NCBI GenBank assembly: GCA_008360975.2
Contig: CM039181.1
Span: 6,122,380 to 6,186,379 of the forward strand
Length of the DNA stretch: 64,000 bases
Source of the DNA: Lichenostomus cassidix
Taxonomy: Eukaryota; Chordata; Aves; Passeriformes; Meliphagidae
Direction of reading: 5' to 3'
Within the stretch, counting starts at the first letter, position 1; each line of letters begins with the position of its first letter. This document shows, piece after piece, positions 40,801 to 52,800 of this stretch. The translations under genes and the position numbers were made by a program. The notes under the pieces are model-generated. The model saw only the letters and a program-made list of their open reading frames with translations. It did no database searches and was not told where the DNA came from.

Positions 40801-43800
40801 GCACATTTTGTGTTCTGTGGAGTGCTGAAATATCTTTTTCACTGTGACTGCAGCCTGGGTTGTGCTCTTCCTTTTTTTTTTTTTTTTTTTGCCACTAATG
40901 AGGAAATATTTAGGAATGAAAACTGCTGACATTAAGTAAGAACAGTGTGTATTTGGTGCATTAGAGTGCAAAAGGAGCACTTTCTAGGTGAGGATTTCCA
41001 TTTTATCCCCACCATATGACAGTGAATTGTTTTGCTGTACTGCCAGCAGACTTCTCTGAAGTAGCTATTCTGCAGTAGTAGTCAATTCATTAGGCTGTGC
41101 AGGGGAATCTTGCATACCTCTCCCCCTTTTGGGGAAAATCAGGGAGAAAACGAACTAAACATAGTTATATTTTTCAAAGGGAGAAAGGAAACTGTTCCTC
41201 TGCTTTCATGGTTGCTTGTGGAGGGGTCTAGCTTTGGTAATCCTTCAAGATCAGCTGCAGGTCTCTCTAAAATCATAGAATAGCTGGGTGGAAGAGACCT
41301 TTAAAGGCCATCCTGTCCAGCCTGAACTGGGATGTTTCCAGGGATGGGGCATCCACCACCTCTCTGGCCAACCTGTGCCACTGTTTCATGACCCTTATCA
41401 TTTAAAAAAAAAGTCCTCCTTATATTTAATGTAAATCTGCCCTGTTTTGTAAAGTCATAGTTACTGTAGAATGGTTTAGGAGGCAAGAATTTTAGACAGA
41501 AGTGTACACTAACAGTAATATTACATTGTATTGAATTATAACTATTTGAAAAATAATCTTGTAGCACTTACAGCATGATCTAAGCAAAGAGCTGGGAACA
41601 GAGGAGGACGGGATGAATGAAGCATGGATTTTGGATTTGCTGATTAATAAAGCATGGATTTTGGATTTGCTGTTTGTGCAGTGATATGAAAACGGCTTTT
41701 ACCTTTTGAATTAGTTGTTTTGAACCCAAGGATTGTCCTGCAGAGAGCCAAGGGAAGGAAGGGAGGAACCAGAGGAGGGTCTAGGTGACTTCACCTGGCT
41801 CTGCTATCAGCTCTTTGGAGGGAGAGGAGCATTGGTGAGATGCAGTCTCTGCCTTTCTCTTTTTAAAAAACTTTAAAAAACAACAACAAACCCAAACAAC
41901 CAACCAAACCACCTTTAAAATGCAAGAGGCCTTCGAGAGGGCAAAGTGAGGGGAAGATACTGACAGGTATGGTGTTATGTAAACAGCAAGGGCACAGCTG
42001 AGCTGTGTGGGAGAGAGAGTAGAGAAACAGGAAAGAAGTTGAACTGGAGCAGCTGGAATGAACAGGTGAGGGAAAAAACATTACCTGACTTGGTAGAAAA
42101 ATGTGAAGCACTGAGTGGGGTGGGAAATTCAGCCAAAACCCACGAGTGAGGAGCAGAGCAATCAGTTGTGAATAGGGGAAGGAGGTTATTGGCATGAAGT
42201 GAGACAGCAAAGGTCCAGGAGTTGTGGCACAGAAGGATGAGAGCTCTTTCAGAGAGGGCTTGTTGGAGAGGTGAGGATGCTAAAGGAATGCACAGAGTCC
42301 TTGGTATGCATGAAATGCACTTGGGCTGTGGTATGATTATTTGATTATTATTTTTTTTCATCCATGCTGTCTTCCCTGCTGTAGTTCAGGTTTGAACAGC
42401 CCCTTCCCTTACCCTGCTATTAGCACAGTTGCACATGGTGCTTTGTGGTGGAGAGAAGCGTGGGAAATGAGCCATGTTTGGGGGAAGAGGAGGGGGAAGT
42501 CCAGTCAAAATGTCTCCCTCTGTTCTGGATCTGATCCAGAGAGGGGCTGTGTAAACTAGGGCAAAACTATTAGCTGTGGATTGAGGAAGTGAGATTATGG
42601 CTAAACATGATGAGTAATTAAGGGGGACTGAATCTTTAAATACTGCAAAAGCTTGGCCTGGTAAACTCTCTGGACTTGAGAGCTTTGCTTGAAACAAGTT
42701 CTAAGGGATCTCCCTGACACATGTAGTGTTTTGCAGCTGTCCAAGCTCTTTTGTGGGGTGGAAATCATGGCAGCAGAAGAATGCCTGCTGTTCAACCTCC
42801 TATTTTTTTCCTGAAGGAGAGGCATGTCACAGGTACCTGTCAAACACTACATGTGTATGGCTTTGTTTTGACATGCTCTGGGGCAGCACATGACCAATTC
42901 TGCTGTGTCTAATCTGTGTGTGACAGGATTCTGGGCCTGAGTTGTCTTTCAGATATCCTTTTGAATTGAAGCAGAGAAGCATCCTCATCTCACTCCCTGC
43001 CTCCTTCCCCTCAGGTTTCTGGTCTCTTCTAGTTCCATGGGAATAGCATCCAGCTCTGGCCAAATAATACATTTGCTTGGGCAGGATATAAGTTTGGGCA
43101 GAGATAATAAACACCTCATCAGTGAAAAGCTGATGGTTATTGGGAGCCTCCTGACCTTTCTGCCCAGCCATGTCAGCATTCTCAGATGCTCCCACTTCTC
43201 TAATTTGAAAACTGCTTGGGTGCAGCGTGGGAAGCCATCAGGGGACATCCCTGGATGGACAGCCAGGCACGTGAGAAGGCAAAGGAGGCAGCAGCAGGAG
43301 CTGTATTGAGAGGGTGGATAGCAGAAAAAATCCATGGTTGTTAGAACCTTTGGTGATTTGGAAAACTGTGTTTTACTGATTAAAACATTAGAGCATTCAT
43401 TTAATCTGCTAAATGACAGTTGCTCCCAAGTGAATTGTGGTTATTACCACTTTGGGTTAGATTTGAATTCATGGCCTAGGGTTGAACTGCTCCAGATAGT
43501 GTTTCCAAGCTCTCTGACATATGTTGTTCTTACTAGGATCTTTTTCCTTTAACTGTGGGGATACTGATACATCTACAGCTGCTAATGGATACAGGTGATC
43601 CTTACTGGGAAGCAGATGATAACTCTCACCCTTCTTCCAGACCATCAAGGAGCAGACAGAGTGCTTTAGTTTGGAATCTGGAGGGACTGATGCTTTGATT
43701 TGTCCCACTAAGAGCTAATGCAAACCAGCTTGGATCAGCCTGAGTGATCATATCTGTACTATAACTTGCAACTGGACAAAAGCTACTGCTTTGTCAAAAA

Positions 43801-46800
43801 GACCTAAAGGAGAAATTTTGAGTGAAAGCTGATCTGTTTGTTTATTTTTGCATATATTGTGTTGTGCTTGCTTTGCGAGAAGCTAAATGTAGATCTCAAG
43901 CTATCTTTTCATAATTAATAGAAGTATGGCACAGTAAGGATACCTCACACAACACTGCAGAAGACCTTTGTGGCACTTCACAAAAATACTGGGGATAAAA
44001 TTGGCAACGAAATATTCCATTAAAAGGCAACAGTGAAACCAGTGATTTCTCCTGGCCTTTCTGCTCATAGGTCTGAAGCTGCCAGGTTTGAGATTCTCCA
44101 TTATTCTCCATGTAACAAAATTTATTCTGAAAAAGCCACTGTATGTACTGTGATAACTTTAGTATGTGGATTATATCACAACTAAAATTATCTTAGTTTC
44201 AACAAGGTCCTAACTGCTTTTCTGTTCTGAAGTACCTGAGCAATGACTGACAGCCCTCTATTTGGGTGCAGGGAAAGAGGAGGTGGCTGCAGCCTCCCTG
44301 CACAATGTCAGACCAAGTGAGCTTGTGCCAGCAGAGACCCTCGAGCTCTCTGTGCCTCCATGGGGCTTTTTTTACCCCTTCCATCCTGGGGTAGCCACAG
44401 GCACCTCCTGTTCTCCACAGGCTCTACCCTTTCCCCTTCAGAAGAGGAGTAAAACTTTTTCAAAAGGTAGCTAAAAATTCCCTGGTTTAACCCCATCCCC
44501 CAACACAAAATTCCCTTGTGTAACTAGACTAAAAGGGAGAAGAAACGTAAGTAACTTGACTAATTCCATCGGTAAACATCAAACACGTATTGCTGTCATC
44601 ACTTGACCTGGATTTCTATAGTGTGATCTTTGCAGGAGTTATCAAACACCAGTATATTAAATGTCCATTGGAATAAGAATATCTCCTCGTCGTCTTTCAC
44701 CTCCCTAAGGCTTCCTACATGATCTGTGATAACAATTTTTCTTGGTTTCCTTGGATTAAGAGAGAAGACAGCCTTGCCAGTTTTGAAGAATGTTTTAAAT
44801 TTTCTAGATTTTCATGTTCATACAAATCCAGACCTTGCAGCTAAAGCTGGAGTTTCTGATTCTTTGCTTGTCTTTTCCTTCAAAGCTGGGTGAAGCAGCC
44901 AACCATTTGACTTTGATAACAGTGTGTCAGCCAGCCTGGAATACATGAGGAATTCTGAAATAACAGCAAAAAAGCTTTGTGTGTTTTGTGACCAGTCTAA
45001 CTGGAGGCATAACTTACTTTCTCACAGATGACTCCCATTTTCCCTTCCCCAGCAGTGACACTGCGTTTAGTTGAGTGTGGGCAAATCTCAGCACACTGAA
45101 ATCTGATCTGTTGTCTAAATCTGCTTAACAGCCTTTAGTGGACTTAGGAAATGCATGTGCTTGTGTTGGTCAATTGGTGCTGCAGGAGAGAGCTTGCAGA
45201 GCTGTAGCACCACAGAGGCTGTTCCTTAGCAGGGGGTGGAGAGGATTCAGCTCTGTGGCTGTTCACTTGTTTAACCTGCAAGCTGCATTTCCAGCATTTT
45301 TACCTTTGACTCTTTATGAACAGTGCTCCTGAATGCTAAGGGTACCTCTGGAAAGTATATGAGGCAGAAATGTTGCCTGTGCTTTGTTCCAAAAGTGTTT
45401 TAAATAATTTTTAACAAAAGCTAATTCCTAGACAAAGCCATAAGGACTGTGCATAGGAAAATAGTGCTTTTGAGAGGAATGACTGCAGAACAGTTCCTTT
45501 GGACTTAAGACTGATGTTAATGTAACTGCTTGGTTTGAAACTGATGATGTATATTAAGTAGATAGTTTCTCCTTCATATTTAGTGAATTACTTAATTTTT
45601 TAAGCTGTGTCCAAAGTGCTTAGGTAGTCAGTTTTTGTGTGTTGGAAAAAATATCTTTCTCTAAATGGTGAAGTCTTTATTTAGTAAAAAACTTAATGGG
45701 TTTTTATGTCTACATGTTGTAAATCTGAGCAAACCATCTAAGCAACTGTCACACAAACTGCTGAGAGCTTTAGTAAGTGCCTTGCTACTACTTTATTTTT
45801 TAATATGATTTTTATATTTATAAGATTTTTGAGCACAAAGAATGCAAATAATTACAGAAATACTGTGGATTTAAGGTAGAAAAGTAAGTCAGTTTATGCA
45901 GAAGAGGAGCTATACTTTTAGGTTTGTTTTCATTTAAATAAATAGAAGGAACTGTATTCCAGTGGTGTATCTGGACTAGTTGATTACAATTAGTTACTCC
46001 AATTCACACAGAAATTAGTGCAAGGTGTTTGGTTTTTCCATGACTTAAGTAACAAATAGCACAATATAGTACTGTTTTGTAGTGAACATTATTTTACCTT
46101 TAATGAAGCAGATTATCAGCTAAGAAATTGGGAACTACCGAGTGACCTTTTCTGTGAATCTCTTTCAGGCACCTTCTTGGGCATACCTCCTGGGTGCACT
46201 AGGACTTTTTATCTACCAGTCTCTGGATGCCATTGATGGGAAGCAAGCCAGAAGAACAAACAGTAGTTCTCCTCTAGGAGAGCTCTTTGATCATGGTTGC
46301 GACTCTATTTCCACAGGTAGCCTTAACCTACTGTCACCCATCGTACTTTATAAAAGTTACCTGGTTTTAAGAGGAGCTGATTAATCACAGATTTGTAGAA
46401 GTTGTAAAGGACCACTGGAGATCATCTGGTCCAAACCCCTGCTCAGAACAGGGTCAGCACATTTCTGTCTTTTAGGATAACTTTACCATCTCCTGGTCAG
46501 TGCAGCCAAGGCTGCCTCTGACCTGTGCATCCCTGGCCAGTACCAGGGGGTGTTTCAGAAGTTCCTTTGGCAGATGTTTGGTAAGATGTATTCTGCTCTT
46601 AACTGAGCACCTTCATGTACTCCACTTTAGGAGTAAGGTGCCAAAATATCAGTTTGGTAATAGGGCATCCAGCCTGGCACTTAAGAGAAGGGTAATTTAT
46701 TTTCCTTAGAAGTATTTTTTAAAAAGTTGGGAGTCGTTGAAAAAGTAAGCCTTGCTCAGTTTCACTTTCCATAACTGAGCTGCTGGTGGTGCCAATGCTG

Positions 46801-49800
46801 GTACTTCTGTGAAGCTCAATGGCAGAAACAGTTGCCCTGGGAATTGGAACACTCTTTATGTCTCACTTCCCAGAGAAGTGCAGCTGCCAGTCTCCCTGAG
46901 CTTGGCTCTTCAGCTGAAGTTGTCAATGTTGCAAAGAACACGAGCTGACAAGGCCAGGAGGAGGGAGAACAACCACTGTAGGCTAGAGGGCAGGGCTCTG
47001 GCTTGGCAGAAAAGGCGTGCTGTGTTTTGGTCTCTCCTGCCAGGACTTCCCCTGAAGGTCAGCTACTCAGTAAAGTATCAGTCAGAGCATTACTTTGTTA
47101 GAGTGATGTAAAAGGTCCTGTGTTCTTTTGTTTTTTTGGGTTTTTTTAAAATTTCTCTTAACTTCAAGCAAAGAGGTTATATGACTAACATGTTCATTTC
47201 TGCTTTTCAGTATTTGTTGTCCTTGGATCCTGCATAGCAATCCGACTAGGAACAAATCCTGACTGGTTGTTTTTCTGTTGTTTTGTGGCACTGTTCATGT
47301 TCTATTCTGCTCACTGGCAGACATATGTATCAGGCATACTAAGGTTTGGAAAGTAAGTAGGTATCTTTAGAAGTACATGTGGCTTAATGGCTGAGACTGC
47401 TAGCTCCTTGATTTCAGTGTCTTCTTGCTTTACTCCCTGCTTTCTCTTTCTCTCACCTTCTTTTTCATCTCCCTTCCAATCTAGCAGACTTGTGTTTTAC
47501 CTGACAAGAACTTGAAACTCTGCCTAATAGCAAGGACTTGTACTTTTAGCAGCTGATTTGAGCTCTGTATGCTTTGTTTGCATGGATTTGGCTCTTCTGT
47601 CTGCAGATTTGTTGTCAGAACCCATAGAGCACCATGCAGGCTCAGGCCAGAGAGATCTTGTTTACACTGCAGACAAGTGCCCTGTGTAGGAGTAGGGACA
47701 GAGCAAGCATCTGGGTACCTCCCTTTGTAATCTCCCAGGCACAGAACAGTTTCAGCCCCAGGGCACTGTAAATCACGTGCAGTTTGGAGAAATTCCCCTG
47801 CTCATGGGTTTCCCTTTCGTAGATACCTTCAGTCTTCCTTGGAATGAACTCTCTGCACCCATTGCATCCTCAGGGAGCTCCACAGATGGCAGTGCTTGAA
47901 GAATTACCCCACATTGATGTGAGGGCCTTTCTTTTAATCTTGCTCATACTGGCCTTGATGTCCTTTAGGTTTTGTGTTGGGTCACAGTTCTAGAAACTGC
48001 TGTGATGATGTTCATGACTTGATAGAAATTTTATCTGTTTCACTGCAGCATAGGAGGAGAAGTCATGACATTCGTGTAGAAGACAATAATTTCAATTTAA
48101 CTGCTAATAGTGTGGGGAGATTGCTGCACCATCCTGTAGCTGTGGTGATGCCTAGCCGTGGCCTTTTGCTGTTTTTAAGCAATGAGCTTCCCTTTAGTAT
48201 AATTGCTTCTGAAGAGACGAAAAGGTCAGAGACTTGTGTGGCAGCAAAACTGGAAATAAGTGATAGATGAAGGCTGTGCCTCTGCTGATCCCAGTCACTT
48301 GCTGAGTCACCTCTTCATAGTCGTACTTAGCTCTGACCTGCAAGAAGCACCTTAGCAGATGTGAGCATCACCAGGCACACAGGCTGGTGACCAGCTATCC
48401 CTGCATCCTGCATCAGATGTGATATTGATAACAGCTCTTCTTGATTTGCTGGTAATGCATTTTACCACACAAACTATAATTCTTCTGCCTGCCTGCACAT
48501 CCTACGTTTTTTAAAGGACATCTTGTGCTGTAAACAAAAATAGGTGCTTCAGAATGATGGCTGAAATAGGATACTTTCTGTCCATGACAGCAGGCTGCAC
48601 TTAAAGGAGGTGGACTAGACCATGAACTCTGGCCTTTTGCAGATATGACTGCTTTTCTGTGCCCTTTATTCTTCCACAAAGCATGAGAATGGTTTCCCTG
48701 CATCAAGAAGGCACTGAGACTCCTTTACCACAAAGATTTTGTTAAAAACTTGGTGACTTCTACATAAACATAATGATAGTGCATAATACAAACAGTTCAG
48801 AGTGACCTGGTGTTCCACAGTTACTGTTTAAAGTTCAACAGACACAACTTTTCTCCGAGATAACTTACTTCTGTCCAGTGAAAACAGGTCACAGTTTTTT
48901 CAAGGCTCCCAGTGTTGTTTCTCTTAAGCATAGAGATGTGAAGAAGGCATTAGTATAGTGCTGTAAATATGATGGTACATAATAAGACAGATGGAAGTTT
49001 TTACTGATGCTATTCCTCTGTTAGCAGCACTAAATTTCAGAAATAAATCACAAGTGAGAGATTGCTAGTGCTGATGGTCAGAAGGATCAGAGAGCTGAAT
49101 ACTGTGACACTGTCAAGCTGTGGAATACTGCACAGTACCTGAGTAAAGTCTTTGGACCCTGATTTGGGCTCTGTTGCCACCAACAGTCTGAGCCTCTGTA
49201 AAATTTAAGTATTAAGCTTTGGCACATAAAATGATTCAACTTCAGGTCTGAGCCTCCTCCCACCACCAGCAACAACAAAGGCAATGCAGATTAGAAATGC
49301 AGGTGTTAATAGTGCAGAGTGCAACCTCTGAACACTTGCACATAGGTGCTTTTGCATGAGGTAAGCAGTGAGTTCAGCAATGGGTAGATGTAACACTTCT
49401 GGCAGAGGGAGGAGCTCACTCCCAGCTCCACTGTGCCATCACACTGTCATTTGACCTCAAGCCAATTCATGCAATGGGCAGAAGATGAAAAGCCTGCACT
49501 AGGCTGGCAAGCTGGACTGGTTCACCTTACAGTCTGATGAGCACTACAGCTAGTGAAACTGAGGGAATAACCACCTTAGGAAGAAGAAGACTCCCCATTC
49601 TCACGGCTTTAAGACACAATGAGCACCTCAGCTTATCATCTAACTGCAGTTTAAAGTCTGGATCCTCAGAAGAGTCAGAAGATACTGATGAAATTTAGCA
49701 TGTTGTATCACCATCTTTCTGGTGAAAGAAGAGAGTTTAATGTTACTGAGATTATCAAGTTCAGATAAATGTTTTCCATTACCCAAGAGTTGATTTCTGT

Positions 49801-52800
49801 CTCCTTTTAAAAATATACTGTTTCCTGTGCAGAAAGTTCATGTGCTAAGCAAGTAGCAGTACACGTTGACTTTGGTCTTAATACCTTAAAACAGCACATT
49901 TATTCCAACTGCTAAAAAAGTCTTGAACATTGATTGTCATGGTTTGCAGGTAACTTCAGTATGAAGATAAGGTACCTGTCTCAAACTTTTGGTACCATAA
50001 AGGGTACCTTTGATATGCACTTTTTTGTTATTATTTTTATTTATTTATTTTAAAGCTTTAAAATTACTGATTTTTTTTCTTGAGCCTTCGCTTAATGTGA
50101 GGTTTCATCAATTAAATACAACAATGAAGAGTGGTCTGTCTTGTCTGAGAACAAAAAAAGGTGTGATATAGTCTGGACTTCACAGGGCATACAAGGCCCT
50201 CTTTTCTAAAACAGCTTTTATAGAGGAAAGCAAGATAGCAATTATATGTCCTCAGAAATATGGCAAATGCTTAGCTGTACACTGACTCAGTCCTCCCTTG
50301 TTTGTAGGCTGTATTTGTCAAGTTTTCATGTTTTGAGGCTTAAAGAAATCCCTTCTTTCCCAGTCTGCTCTTTATACTCTCTGCTTTTATATGCTGTGCT
50401 TTTAATGGAAGTGTTTGATTGCATTTACCATGAGCTTGCCTTAAACTTTGATTTGATACTTACACATCAAGAAGTCTGTAAATTCTCAAGTCCGTATAGA
50501 ATTCTCAGATAGGAATGTGTTCCTTAAAGATTTTCCCCCTTTAAAATTATATGTAGCTTGCTCCAGAAAACGTGTATAGCATTAATTTTATATCTTAGCC
50601 AGAGATATGTGCCTCCATATATAGTACCTTTCTCAGTCAAGAAAAGGAATACTCTATATATATTTATAAAATTTGAAGTACAGTTACTGGGGTTTTATTC
50701 CCCCCTCCGTTCACATACACTTTACACTTACAGCAAAAAGTCCTTTTCTTTAACTAAACCTTTTTTTCCCTTCACAGAATTGATGTAACTGAAGTTCAGA
50801 TCTCCATAACAGTGCTGCTCTTGATATCTGCCTGTGCAGGAGCAACAATCTGGGACTGGAAGGTGAGTGCCCCAAGTGTTCAGAGTTCCTGTTGAGTATT
50901 CAGTGCTTGAAAGTGCTCACAGTTCTGTGGTATTTGAAGCTGCCCTGTGCAGATAACAACAGCCATGAGTTTTGCTTTCTCTAGTGTTCTGTTGCTTTGA
51001 ACAAGTGTGGGTTATTTTGATGTTGTAGTTAACTTAGTTCTCTTGGTGTGACTCCCTGTGCACAAGTTTATAGCTCCATAGAGGAAAAAAGACTCCATCT
51101 GCCACATACAAACTGCTGATCTGGAACTAAAACTCCACACATACTTAAGCTGTAGCAAATAGCTTTTGTTCTGTTTTTACATATTTTGTATATCTTATTG
51201 CAAGACATACATTTCTGTTCAGTTAAACGGTTTACCTTAAAATTTAAGGAATAAATGCTTCAATCTAATGAAACCATGGGATGAAGCCATGGAGTTTTGG
51301 TTAAGTTATCCATATTTATGTGTTGATGCAGACCTACTAATTTTTAAGAATTATGTGACAGCCACATAAATGTAAATATTTATATTTAAAGAATTGTTTT
51401 CTGTCCCAAAACTTTTCCTATCTGACTTTTATTCTGATCTTTAAAGATACACTTTATTGGACAGTATCAAAAGTATATTAGATTAAGATCTTCAACCTTT
51501 CTAGGGTCTTTGCTTAGAACTTTATAGTTCTGGTTGGTTATAGTGCAAGGAGCTGAGACTATTCCATACTATTGATAACCAACAGAAATCAACCTAAATA
51601 TAAACCACCAAGATATGAAAACTAATTCAAAAGTTTACTCATCAAGTATTGAATGTTTAGCTAAACTTTGTTTCCTCTTCCCATCCTCTAAAATGCCTTT
51701 TTTTCCTGTTTTCAAAAAGCTTGTTTTCATGTTGGAAAACAGAATTGATGCATTAAACTTAAATTATTATTGATTTTTACTCACTATCTGTTGTAATTAT
51801 GCTGTATCTCAAAACACTGTATATTCAAAAATATAGTCAATGGTTTCAATTTATTACTACTTCTTTTTTTAATCCTCTGCTGCCTTTGGAAGTTTCCTTG
51901 AAACTGCAATTGATTCCAAAAGGTAACTTTAACTAAAATTTGTATCTGGAGACTATTCATTATAGTCTTGTGATATGCAAAGATACAGCATACAGATAAT
52001 ATACCAAAACACACAGCAGGCAGATGGTGTTTGTGTTTCCCATGTTGTTTTATGCACTGAAATAGAAGGAACTATCCTTCTTCCTGCTCCCATAGTCATG
52101 GCAGTAGTTTGTATAAAGTTTTTGGTTCTGTAGCAAAAATATTTGAAGAACATATAAGGAGGAACAGAGTAAGATCTAGCTGAGTTCCAAGAATAGAACT
52201 TATGTACTCAGAACTAGAGTTTAAACATTACAAAAGATACTTGTATTTTTCATGGCAAGGAAATAAATTCTAAACACTGTTGTCCCAAGCTTGTTCCTGG
52301 GAAAGTCAGAGTTCCAATAAAATGTTTGTTTAGTAGGTATGAGTGGCTTCTTTTATCACTTTTTAAAAAAGGTGTTGTATGCTTAACTTTTAATATATTT
52401 CTCATGTTTTCTTGTGGTTTATTTTTTCCTTTTTTTTTTGGTTTGGTTTCTTTTGGTATTCTGCTAAGATCCCTTTGGTGGGCTTAGAACTGAAGTACTT
52501 TGCAGTTGTTTTCATCCTGTGTGGAGCAGCACTTTCTTGTTTCGGTTACTTCCGTGTCATCTTTGGTGGAGGGGTTGGAAAGAATGGATCTACAATAGCA
52601 GTAAGTTGCTCTAAAAATCCAAGTGATGTTTGAATAATTTATGCTCATAATTTATTGCATTTCAGATGATCCATAAGGGTTTTATTTGTTTAAGCATTTA
52701 AGCAGACAGGCATGTGAGTGTTAGATGGCTAAAGCAAAGACTTCATTACCTGCCTTCTTTCTGCCTGTTACTGGATTTCTTCTGTCATGGGAACTAGCAA

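Larger units (their letters stand above)
37888..46168 (+). other. CHPT1 intron 1, 8.3 kb
   Basis: GC-rich start (minisatellite, island edge), then ordinary AT-rich intron. It holds a CR1 fragment at 41269, a tandem duplication at 41621 and a dispersed 30-bp duplicate (40289 and 41697). No coding exon was recognised. Confidence 0.75.
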
